Shown here: positions 1-5,776 of the stretch, piece by piece | How positions within the stretch are numbered: the stretch's first letter is position 1 | How the letters are laid out: every line of letters starts with the position of its first letter | NCBI GenBank assembly: GCA_037445245.1 | Contig: JBBIKU010000136.1 | Location: forward strand, 1 to 6,541 | Source: JBBIKU01 sp037445245 | GTDB taxonomy: Bacteria; Chloroflexota; Anaerolineae; Anaerolineales; Anaerolineaceae | Reading direction: 5' to 3' | Length of the DNA: 6,541 nucleotides | Made by a program: the position numbers and the translations under genes | The notes under the pieces: model-generated | Database searches by the model: none | What the model saw: the letters and a program-made list of their open reading frames with translations, nothing else | Told to the model about the DNA's origin: nothing

Positions 1-1
1 C

Positions 2-373
2 AACGGATTTGACGGTTGCCCGATCAGCCCCGGCGATAAGATCTTGGTGCCGGCTCCGGGGCAGCAGATGCCAACCGAGACGCCGATCCCGCACGATTTG
101 CCGCGTGGAACGCGCATTGAGTACGTCGTCAAACTGGGCGAGAACCTGCAAATGATCGCCGACAAGTTCAACAGCACGGTGGATGAAATCCTGCGAGCTT
201 CCAATGCTTATTACCGGAAGAATAACCTGCCATTGGTTGAAGATCAAAACAAGATCTTCGCCGGTCAAAAAGTGATCGTGCCGGTTAATATTGCCACCCT
301 CACCCCTTCGCTGGTGCCCACCAGCACTCCGGCGACTGGCGGTGCGACCGCCACCGCATCACCTCGCCCTTGA
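2..373 (+). CDS. LysM-repeat protein, 3' end only (5' truncated by window edge)
   Basis: The reading frame is already open at the first bases, so the true start lies upstream; the TTG at 44 is only an internal codon. Of the 123 visible residues, the first 17 or so (ending GDKILVP) are the tail of one LysM repeat. A second LysM repeat covers about residues 39-94, with the typical opening YVVKLGENLQMIADKF and the closing AGQKVIVPV. It is longer than the usual 44 or so residues because of an insert around AYYRKNNLPLVEDQN. A Thr/Pro/Ala/Ser-rich tail follows and ends at TGA. LysM domains bind N-acetylglucosamine polymers such as peptidoglycan, so an extracytoplasmic, wall-associated role is likely. 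A signal peptide or lipobox cannot be checked because the N-terminus is missing. The following 145 bases before the permease hold no gene, and I see no convincing terminator or promoter there. Confidence 0.85.
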   Translation, partial: NGFDGCPISPGDKILVPAPGQQMPTETPIPHDLPRGTRIEYVVKLGENLQMIADKFNSTVDEILRASNAYYRKNNLPLVEDQNKIFAGQKVIVPVNIATLTPSLVPTSTPATGGATATASPRP

Positions 374-518
374 TTTTGCGATCCTGCGCTATGTGTGGAT
401 GAGAACGTTTCTCCGCCTCGCTGACCTTGAGAACCGGCGAGACATTTAGCGGTCGATTGCAGTCGCCGCGGCGGTGATAGCACCTCCGTCCGTGTTGCGA
501 TCAGCCTTTGTGGACTTC

Positions 519-1580
519 ATGGATAGAAGCATTTTATTGAGAAAAGCGCACTATGTCCCGGTGGGGGTGGTGATCGTTTTACTGCTCGTCGCCGCGCTTG
601 GCTGGCTAGGCGTTGCTCTGGGAAGCCTACCGACTTGGATGACGGCGTTGGTCGACACCCTGAGTATTCTGACAGCAATCTTTTTGGGAATTTTCATCGA
701 GGCAATGCCCTACCTGCTGTTGGGAACGTTGGCATCGGCGCTGGTCGAGGTGTTCTTCAAACGTGAAGAGTTGATGGCGCTGTTCCCGCGCCAGCCACTG
801 GCGGGGGCGTTGGCGGGCAGCCTGATGGGCTTGTTTTTCCCGGTGTGCGAGTGTGGGGTGGTACCGTTCACCCGCCGTCTGTTTCAAAAGGGACTGCCAG
901 TACCAATGGGCGTCTCCTTTTTGCTGGCGGCGCCGGTACTTAACCCGATTGTCATCGCCAGCACGCTGGCAGCCTTCGGTGCCGGGGTGGTGTTCTGGGG
1001 CAGAATGGGGTTGACGCTGGTGATCGCCGTCTCCACCGGCTTGATCTTCGCCCTTTACCCGCGGCGGGAGGCGCTGTTGCGACCACTGCCCTTGGTGCAG
1101 GCAGGGTGGAAGGTTGAGGCTGAAAACACTACGGATGCCCCGCCGCTGCCGCCGACATCATCAACCCTGACCGCCAAGCTCCAGCGGATGCTGGTGATTG
1201 CCGGCGAGGAATTTTTCGAAATGGGGCGCTACCTGATCCTGGGGGCGCTGCTGGCTTCGCTGTTGCAAACGCTGCTGCCGCAGTCCGCTATGCTGGGTTT
1301 GGGGCAGGGCGCGCTGCTCTCGGTGTTGGTCTTGATTGCCCTGGCGGTGCTGCTCTCGGTTTGCTCGACGGTGGATGCTTTCATCGCCCTCTCCTTCGCC
1401 GGCAGTTTCACTACCGGCTCGGTGCTGGCGTTTCTGGTTTTTGGCGCCATGGTTGACATCAAGAGCACGATGATGTTCCTGAGGGTCTTCGATAAACGCA
1501 CTGTGGTTTATCTCATCCTGTTGCCATTGATGATGACGATTGTGGCAACGGTGGCGTTGAACACTTTTACCGGTCTGTGA
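519..1580 (+). CDS. ArsP_1/DUF318 family permease (YcgR-like)
   Basis: This is a polytopic inner-membrane protein of 353 residues, about the usual family length, with roughly eight to ten hydrophobic segments in two halves. The halves are joined by a polar linker near residues 190-222. Both family signatures are present: PVCECGVVP with Cys110 and Cys112, followed by QKGLPVP and FLLAAPVLNPIV (about 108-145), and in the second half VCSTVDAFIALSF (about 281-293) followed by FLVFGAMVDIKS. Relatives include B. subtilis YcgR and the organoarsenical exporter ArsP; the substrate here is unknown, but metal or metalloid export is plausible. The gene lies 12 bases ahead of a DUF1980 gene, the usual partner. 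The start is uncertain: I chose ATG 519, which leaves a short cytoplasmic tail before the first membrane helix. GTG 474 or GTG 492 would add 15 or 9 residues. None of these starts has a clear Shine-Dalgarno sequence. Confidence 0.9.
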   Translation: MDRSILLRKAHYVPVGVVIVLLLVAALGWLGVALGSLPTWMTALVDTLSILTAIFLGIFIEAMPYLLLGTLASALVEVFFKREELMALFPRQPLAGALAGSLMGLFFPVCECGVVPFTRRLFQKGLPVPMGVSFLLAAPVLNPIVIASTLAAFGAGVVFWGRMGLTLVIAVSTGLIFALYPRREALLRPLPLVQAGWKVEAENTTDAPPLPPTSSTLTAKLQRMLVIAGEEFFEMGRYLILGALLASLLQTLLPQSAMLGLGQGALLSVLVLIALAVLLSVCSTVDAFIALSFAGSFTTGSVLAFLVFGAMVDIKSTMMFLRVFDKRTVVYLILLPLMMTIVATVALNTFTGL

Positions 1581-1582
1581 TT

Positions 1583-1586
1583 GGAG
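1583..1586 (+). promoter_or_regulatory. Ribosome binding site for the DUF1980 gene
   Basis: GGAG stands 6 bases before ATG 1593, in the 12-base gap after the permease stop. It fixes the start of the DUF1980 protein and supports translation from a shared transcript. Confidence 0.7.
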
Positions 1587-1592
1587 TAGGGA

Positions 1593-2345
1593 ATGCGTTT
1601 GCGGGCCTACCGCACTTTTCAGGCTTTGATCCTGGGGGGATTGGGAATATTCCTGCTTTCCAAGGTTTTGGATGGCAGAGTGTTGCTGTATATCAATCAG
1701 CGCTTCGTACCGCTGGTGTTGTTGGGCGCAATCGGCTGCATGATCCTCGCGCAGGCATTGCTGCGAGAGCGCGGCGGCGAGGATGCACCTGGCTGCGAGA
1801 CGTGCCGCGCCCCGGTGCACGATCATGGCGAAGCGAGCCACAACGCTTCCGGCTGGACGCTGTGGTGGCTGGCTCTGCCACTGCTGCTGGGGCTGCTGGT
1901 GCCCGAACGCCCGTTGGGAGCTTCGGCGCTCGCCAACCGCGCTGTTTTTACCAGGGCCCCCCTGACGGCGCGCCGGGATAATGCTGCCCTCTCGCTGAAT
2001 TTACCAGCACAGCAACGCACCGTGCTGGATTGGCTACGGGTGGTCAATGATGCGCCCGACCCCTCTATTTTTTCCGGGCAGGATGCTGATGTGACCGGTT
2101 TCGTCTACCACGACCCGCGGTNNNNNNNNNNNNNNNNNNNNNNNATTACCTGCTGTGTCGCCGACGCCATGGCGGTCGGGATGGTAGTCGAGTGGGCGGA
2201 TGCCGGTTCGCTGCCGGAGAACGCCTGGGTGCGGGTGCAGGGTGAGATTGCATTGAGGGAATTCGAGGGGCAGTGGCAGCCAATACTGCTGGCGGATTCG
2301 GTTGAGCAGGTGCCCGAACCGGTGCAGCCGTATCTTTTTCCTTGA
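1593..2345 (+). CDS. DUF1980/TIGR03943 family putative permease subunit (YcgQ-like)
   Basis: This is the normal partner of the upstream permease (B. subtilis YcgQ with YcgR). The 250-codon frame has two N-terminal membrane segments (about 9-25 and 38-56) and a third at about 88-104. The loop between the second and third is rich in possible metal ligands: Cys68, Cys71, His76, His78 and His83. The C-terminal soluble domain has the family pattern VLDWLRV (144-150), then GFVYHDPR (169-176), ITCCVADA (185-192) and VRVQGEI (213-219). Residues 177-184 are unknown because of an N run, but the frame on both sides matches the family, so the gene is probably intact. The start is ATG with GGAG 6 bases before it. 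Biochemical function is not established for this family; I infer a role with the permease in transport. The propeller gene starts one base after this stop. Confidence 0.88.
   Translation: MRLRAYRTFQALILGGLGIFLLSKVLDGRVLLYINQRFVPLVLLGAIGCMILAQALLRERGGEDAPGCETCRAPVHDHGEASHNASGWTLWWLALPLLLGLLVPERPLGASALANRAVFTRAPLTARRDNAALSLNLPAQQRTVLDWLRVVNDAPDPSIFSGQDADVTGFVYHDPRXXXXXXXXITCCVADAMAVGMVVEWADAGSLPENAWVRVQGEIALREFEGQWQPILLADSVEQVPEPVQPYLFP
2122..2144. other. Assembly gap (23 Ns) inside the DUF1980 gene
   Basis: There are 23 undetermined bases. With the preceding T they fill exactly eight codons, and the reading frame resumes at the conserved ITCC motif. The gap length may be an assembler estimate and not the real distance. 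Confidence 0.99.
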
Positions 2346-2346
2346 G

Positions 2347-3732
2347 ATGTTTAAGCGACGTTTTGACCGGATGGTGTGGCTGACGCTGGCAGGTTTGGGA
2401 CTGCTGCTTTTACTGACCGTGCTGGTGGGCAGCCGCGCTGAGCTGCCGCTGCCGAAATTGAGCGTGCCGCAAGGAGAGACGGTTGGCGGCAGGGGTCCGA
2501 TCGGGTTGACCTTCAGCCAACGCATGCAGCCAGGCACGGTGCACTCGCGCCTGCGGTTCGAACCGCCGCTGGCGGGACGCTTTGCCTGGGAGGAGCGCAC
2601 GTTATGGTTCTATCCGCTCACGCCGCTTCAGCCCGGATGGCGCTACACCTTGCATTTAGATGCCGGTTCGACGAGCGAAGACGGGCGCACCATCCGCCGG
2701 TCGGCAAGTTGGACGCTGGCCGTACGACAACCCTGGGTCGTTTACCTGGCGCCGCTGACCGTCGCCGCTGAGCTGTGGCGCAGCACTCCCGACGGCAACC
2801 TGGTCGAGCGCCTGACCGACACGGGCGGCAGGGTGTTCGATTATGCCGTTTCATTCGACGGCGCACTCATCGCATTTTCTGCTACCAACGAGCAGGGTGG
2901 TTCCGACCTGTGGCTGGTGAACCGCCAGGGCAACGATCAGCGCCGGGTGCTCGATTGCGGCACGGATTGGTGCACCGCCCCCGCCTGGGCGCCGGACAAT
3001 AGGCAGATCGCTTTCGAGCGTGGCTCTGTCTCTCCGCTGATGACTGAATTACCCGCCGGGCGACGTATCTGGTTATACGACCGCCGTACGGAACAAGCTA
3101 CCCCGTTCTATGTTGATGACGAGTGGAACGGCAGTGACCCATCCTGGTCACCGGATGGCAGACGGCTGGCGTTCTATGACCTGGAGGCGGGCGGCATCCG
3201 GGTAGTGGCGCTGGCTAGCGGCAGGGAATTGCTGTTGCCATCCAACCAGCCCCAAACGGGAAGGTGGTCGCCCGATGGCGGACGGATGGTATTCACTCAC
3301 GAGTCACTCGTGTTTGGCGAACAAATGTACGTACGTCCCTATCTGGTGGATTTTGAGTACCCACGCAGTGAGCACGAGAGTGAAAATGTGCGTTCGCTCT
3401 TCGGCGTAGAAGCCGCCCCGGTGGATTACAGCCTGCCGGAGTGGTCGCCGGATGGTGAATGGCTGCTGTGTGGGCTGCGGGTGACCGGGATGGGTTTGAA
3501 CAGGCAATTATGGTTGATCAGCCTCGACGGAAATCAGGCACAGGCGATCACCGATTTACCGTCTTACACTCACGCTGCCTATCGCTGGGATGCCAGCGGT
3601 CAGGCGATTGCTTTTCAGCGCCTGCAAGTGGGGTCTTCGCAAGCGAAGCCGGAGGTGGCAGTGTGGTGGCAGGATCAAGGGGAAGTGGTGGTGCTGGCGC
3701 AGGACGCCGGCATGCCCGAATGGCTGCCTTAA
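2347..3732 (+). CDS. Membrane-anchored Ig-like domain and TolB-like beta-propeller (PD40) protein
   Basis: The protein has 461 residues. A basic N-terminus (MFKRRFDR) is followed by one hydrophobic segment at about 10-28 without a lipobox Cys, so it is probably an uncleaved anchor with the rest outside the membrane. Residues about 42-128 resemble a bacterial Ig-like domain (Big_5/SbsA type), with GLTFSQRMQPGTV and WFYPLTPLQPGWRYTLHL. A propeller follows with WD40-like PD40 motifs: SFDGALIAFSA (169), WAPDNRQIAFERG (214), WSPDGRRLAFYD (267), WSPDGGRMVFTHE (307), WSPDGEWLLCGL (366) and WDASGQAIAFQRL (414). It ends in PEWLP, a truncated copy of the motif start, which suggests ring closure. No catalytic residues are evident; a binding or scaffold role is likely. 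ATG 2347 lies one base after the DUF1980 stop, suggesting translational coupling, although a frame open upstream would allow GTG 2302. The stop overlaps the convergent queG stop. Confidence 0.85.
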   Translation: MFKRRFDRMVWLTLAGLGLLLLLTVLVGSRAELPLPKLSVPQGETVGGRGPIGLTFSQRMQPGTVHSRLRFEPPLAGRFAWEERTLWFYPLTPLQPGWRYTLHLDAGSTSEDGRTIRRSASWTLAVRQPWVVYLAPLTVAAELWRSTPDGNLVERLTDTGGRVFDYAVSFDGALIAFSATNEQGGSDLWLVNRQGNDQRRVLDCGTDWCTAPAWAPDNRQIAFERGSVSPLMTELPAGRRIWLYDRRTEQATPFYVDDEWNGSDPSWSPDGRRLAFYDLEAGGIRVVALASGRELLLPSNQPQTGRWSPDGGRMVFTHESLVFGEQMYVRPYLVDFEYPRSEHESENVRSLFGVEAAPVDYSLPEWSPDGEWLLCGLRVTGMGLNRQLWLISLDGNQAQAITDLPSYTHAAYRWDASGQAIAFQRLQVGSSQAKPEVAVWWQDQGEVVVLAQDAGMPEWLP

Positions 3733-4865
3733 GCTGAAGCCAGCGCCGCAAGGATTTCCGTCTGTACGGCTGAGTCGGGTTCGCTGCGGCGCGCCTGTTG
3801 CAATGCCTGGCGGCTAGCAGGGTTGTTCAGCCTCCCCAGCGCCCAGGCGGCGTGGGCGCGCACCAACGCTTCGGGTTCCTTCGCCAGCACCTGAGCCAGC
3901 ACCGGCGTCAGGGCATCATCCGCGAGGTTGCCGGCAGCCACCGCCAGATTGCGCAGGTAGCCGCGCCGGCGGGCGCGTAACAGCGGAGTGTTTTCGAACC
4001 TGCGCTTGAAAGCCGAGGGCGTGAGCAGCAGATCCTCACGCAGGATCGGGCGCGGCAGCCCTGGACGGGGATCGAAGGCAGGATCGCCGGCGGCGGGCGC
4101 AAAGCGGATATTCCACGGGCATACCCACTGGCACACGTCGCAGCCGAAGACCCACTCGCCCAGTTTTGGGCGCAATTCGAGCGCAATGTCGCCGCGATTT
4201 TCGATGGTTAGATAAGAGATGCAGCGGCTGGCGTCGATGGTGCGGTCGGGAAGGATGCAGGCGGTCGGGCAGGCGTCCAGGCAGCGGCGGCAGTTGCCAC
4301 AGCGGTCGGCGCTGAAAGGAAGATCAGGTTCGATTTCCACGTCCAGCAGCAGTTCGGCAATGAAAAAATATGAGCCGAAGCCAGGAGCGATCAGGCAGGT
4401 GTTTTTACTGATCCAGCCCAGCCCGGCGCGTTGGCTGAGGCTGCGCTCGAGGATTGCACCCGTGTCGGTGTAGGCAAGCCAACGCGGGGGAGGCGTCAGC
4501 ATGGAAGCGATGCGCTGTGCCAGTTGATCGAGACGGGGCAGAAGAACATTGTGATAATCCTCACCCCAGGCGTAGGCTGCCACCCGTCCGCGGGCGAGAT
4601 CATCCAGCGGCTCGGGCAGGCTGGCAGGGTTGGGGTAACCGATGCCGAGCATCAGCAGCGAACGGCAACCGGGCAGTACCCGGGTCAAGTCGGCGCGGCG
4701 GCTGCAATTGTGTTCGTTCGCCAGGTACTCCATTCCGGCGTGCAATCCGGCTTCGATCCAGCGCCGGTATGCCGTAAAATGCATGGGGGGTGCGGCGTGG
4801 GTTACCCCAATCAATGAAAAGCCGAGGGCAAATGCCTCGGCTTGGATGTCATCTCGCAGGGACAC
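3729..4865 (-). CDS. queG: Epoxyqueuosine reductase QueG
   Basis: QueG reduces epoxyqueuosine to queuosine in the wobble position of tRNAs with GUN anticodons, using cobalamin and two [4Fe-4S] clusters, in the cytoplasm. Numbering from GTG 4865 (378 residues), the hallmark YTDTGAILERSLSQRAGLGW spans about 132-151; the Asp at 134 corresponds to the proposed catalytic acid. SKNTCLI follows. The ferredoxin-like cluster motif has Cys189, 192, 195 and 199 before Pro. Further cluster cysteines lie at 215 (RCISYLTIENRG) and in FGCDVCQWVCPWN (242, 245, 249). The C-terminus (about 300-378) is helical and HEAT-like, as in the longer members of the family. I prefer GTG 4865 because AAGGA lies 10 bases before it and the protein then begins SLRDDI; GTG 4889 would add eight residues. 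The gene lies 59 bases after the lipoprotein gene on the same strand, so it may be co-transcribed. Confidence 0.96.
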   Translation of the reverse strand: MSLRDDIQAEAFALGFSLIGVTHAAPPMHFTAYRRWIEAGLHAGMEYLANEHNCSRRADLTRVLPGCRSLLMLGIGYPNPASLPEPLDDLARGRVAAYAWGEDYHNVLLPRLDQLAQRIASMLTPPPRWLAYTDTGAILERSLSQRAGLGWISKNTCLIAPGFGSYFFIAELLLDVEIEPDLPFSADRCGNCRRCLDACPTACILPDRTIDASRCISYLTIENRGDIALELRPKLGEWVFGCDVCQWVCPWNIRFAPAAGDPAFDPRPGLPRPILREDLLLTPSAFKRRFENTPLLRARRRGYLRNLAVAAGNLADDALTPVLAQVLAKEPEALVRAHAAWALGRLNNPASRQALQQARRSEPDSAVQTEILAALASA

Positions 4866-4875
4866 CGATCGTTGA

Positions 4876-4880
4876 TCCTT
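4876..4880 (-). promoter_or_regulatory. Ribosome binding site supporting the queG start at 4865
   Basis: Read on the minus strand this is AAGGA, 10 bases before GTG 4865. The alternative GTG 4889 has no Shine-Dalgarno-like sequence before it, so this site favours the shorter protein. Confidence 0.5.
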
Positions 4881-4924
4881 TTCCGGCACGATGACACATT
4901 TTTGGCGCCGCCGCCGGGTAAATC

Positions 4925-5620
4925 CTAACGGACGTTGATCACTAGGTAAAAGCGTAAAATTGGCGTGCCGTCATCATTGATCAACTGCCAGTAGGTGACG
5001 TGGTGACCTGATTGAGAGGGGGCGCGCATGTCAACCACGACTTCGACCGTTTCATTTACCTTGGGGTTGCTGGGGAAGTAGAAGGTGTTGCCTTTTTCCG
5101 CTTTGAAGCCGCTCAGGTGGCGGATGTAAAAGTCGTTGTTCCACTGGCGTTTGCCGGTGTTCTTAAACGTCCAACGGGCATCGAACGGCTCATTGGGATC
5201 CATCCAAGTGTAGTCTTTGGGGCTCTGGGCAACCAGTTTTGCCTGGTCGGTATAGTCCGAAGTGGCGGTGGGGCGCCAGCTCCCGCTGCCGCTGGTTGCC
5301 GGTCTGGTGGTGGCGGTGGGCAGGGCGGTGGCGAGGACGAAGGGGGTGGCTGTGAGGGAGGATTCTTCTTCCGCGGTCGCCGTGACGATGATGATGGTTG
5401 GTTGGGTGGTGGGGGTATCCTGCATTGCCTGCGCCGCTTCGAGGGTGAGGTTGAGGATCACCGCTCTGGCTACCTCGGTGCGCAGCGCATCGAAATCCGG
5501 GGTGGCTTCGGGTTCAGCCGGCGGCGGCGCGGCAGCGGGCAGCACCCCACAGCCTGCCAGGGTCAGCGCCAAAGCCAGCCAGACCAGTTTCCGCATCAAG
5601 GGATGCATGTAGATTTTCAT
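4925..5620 (-). CDS. Lipoprotein with C-terminal NBR1-type Ig-like (FW) domain
   Basis: The protein has 231 residues. The N-terminus is a lipoprotein signal peptide: MRK-type basic residues, a hydrophobic stretch (12-22) and lipobox LAGC with Cys24, so it should be lipid-anchored outside the cytoplasmic membrane. A region of mixed character (about 40-68, including an amphipathic stretch DALRTEVARAVILNLTLEAA) is followed by a Thr/Ala/Pro-rich linker (about 69-122). The C-terminal domain (about 126-231) has the NBR1/Next-to-BRCA1 Ig pattern WTFKNTGKRQW, then VDMRAPSQSGHHVTYWQL and a final YLVINV strand. Such domains in bacteria are thought to be protein or wall interaction modules, but the partner is unknown. 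The start is secured by GGAGGA 5 bases before the ATG. It is a diverged paralogue of the gene that precedes it on this strand, and queG follows. Confidence 0.9.
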   Translation of the reverse strand: MKIYMHPLMRKLVWLALALTLAGCGVLPAAAPPPAEPEATPDFDALRTEVARAVILNLTLEAAQAMQDTPTTQPTIIIVTATAEEESSLTATPFVLATALPTATTRPATSGSGSWRPTATSDYTDQAKLVAQSPKDYTWMDPNEPFDARWTFKNTGKRQWNNDFYIRHLSGFKAEKGNTFYFPSNPKVNETVEVVVDMRAPSQSGHHVTYWQLINDDGTPILRFYLVINVR

Positions 5621-5625
5621 TTTGT

Positions 5626-5631
5626 TCCTCC
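5626..5631 (-). promoter_or_regulatory. Strong ribosome binding site for the second lipoprotein gene
   Basis: On the minus strand GGAGGA stands 5 bases before ATG 5620. It is the best Shine-Dalgarno match in the window and decides the start in favour of the first of three nearby ATG codons (residues 1, 5 and 9). Confidence 0.8.
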
Positions 5632-5737
5632 GATTTTTTTTCTGCCGCCGATGAAGCCCGGCAATGGGGACTGGCGCCGACGTCAGCGCAAGCGGTCGCC
5701 ATTAGCCTGTGCAGCTCGATAAGGTTACACGCTCTGA

Positions 5738-5743
5738 ATTATA
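5738..5743 (-). promoter_or_regulatory. Possible -10 box for the second lipoprotein gene (and queG)
   Basis: The 156-base gap between the two lipoprotein genes (5621-5776) contains a perfect minus-strand TATAAT. A -35 box at 16-18 bases distance is poor (ACGGTG at 17 bases), and there is no extended -10 TG. Transcription from it would give a leader of about 110 bases before the GGAGGA site. It may mark a separate promoter for this gene, or be chance in an AT-richer patch. Confidence 0.35.
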
Positions 5744-5752
5744 CTGGACAAT

Positions 5753-5775
5753 AAGGATCACACCGTGACGACCTT
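5753..5775. other. Stem-loop directly after the first lipoprotein stop codon
   Basis: Read on the minus strand, AAGG pairs with CCTT, and after a 2-base bulge GTCAC pairs with GTGAT (one G-U pair) around a GGT loop. It begins two bases after the stop codon at 5777. The T-rich tail expected of an intrinsic terminator is present on the plus-strand side (CCTTTTTAATAA) but not on the minus strand, where ATTGTCC follows. It may be a weak terminator or a 3' end stabiliser of the lipoprotein mRNA. Confidence 0.35.
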
Positions 5776-5776
5776 T

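Noticed and set aside
44..373. TTG at 44 as a real start of the LysM gene
   Set aside because: The frame is open from position 2 and the residues before it (ending SPGDKI) are part of a LysM repeat that continues across the TTG.
410..443. Possible hairpin (CTCGC...GCGAG) between the LysM gene and the permease
   Set aside because: The stem is only about five continuous pairs with a large loop and no T-run follows, so it is not a credible terminator.
1161..1841. Long minus-strand open frame (226 codons) opposite the permease and DUF1980 genes
   Set aside because: It is Gln/His/Arg-rich with no recognisable domain, and lies opposite two well-supported membrane protein genes; it is the antisense shadow of Leu/Ala-rich codons.
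1952..1964. Small C-rich hairpin CAGGG-CCC-CCCTG inside the DUF1980 gene
   Set aside because: Frame and family similarity continue through it, so there is no sign of a frameshift or regulatory role; likely chance in GC-rich coding DNA.
5281..5345. Repetitive GGTGG/GGCGG-like stretch that resembles a tandem repeat
   Set aside because: No fixed unit length; it encodes the Thr/Ala/Pro linker of the lipoprotein on the minus strand.
5012..5722. Plus-strand open frame of 236 codons opposite the second lipoprotein
   Set aside because: It is a Gly-rich low-complexity translation of the antisense of Thr/Pro/Ala codons, without an RBS or domain.
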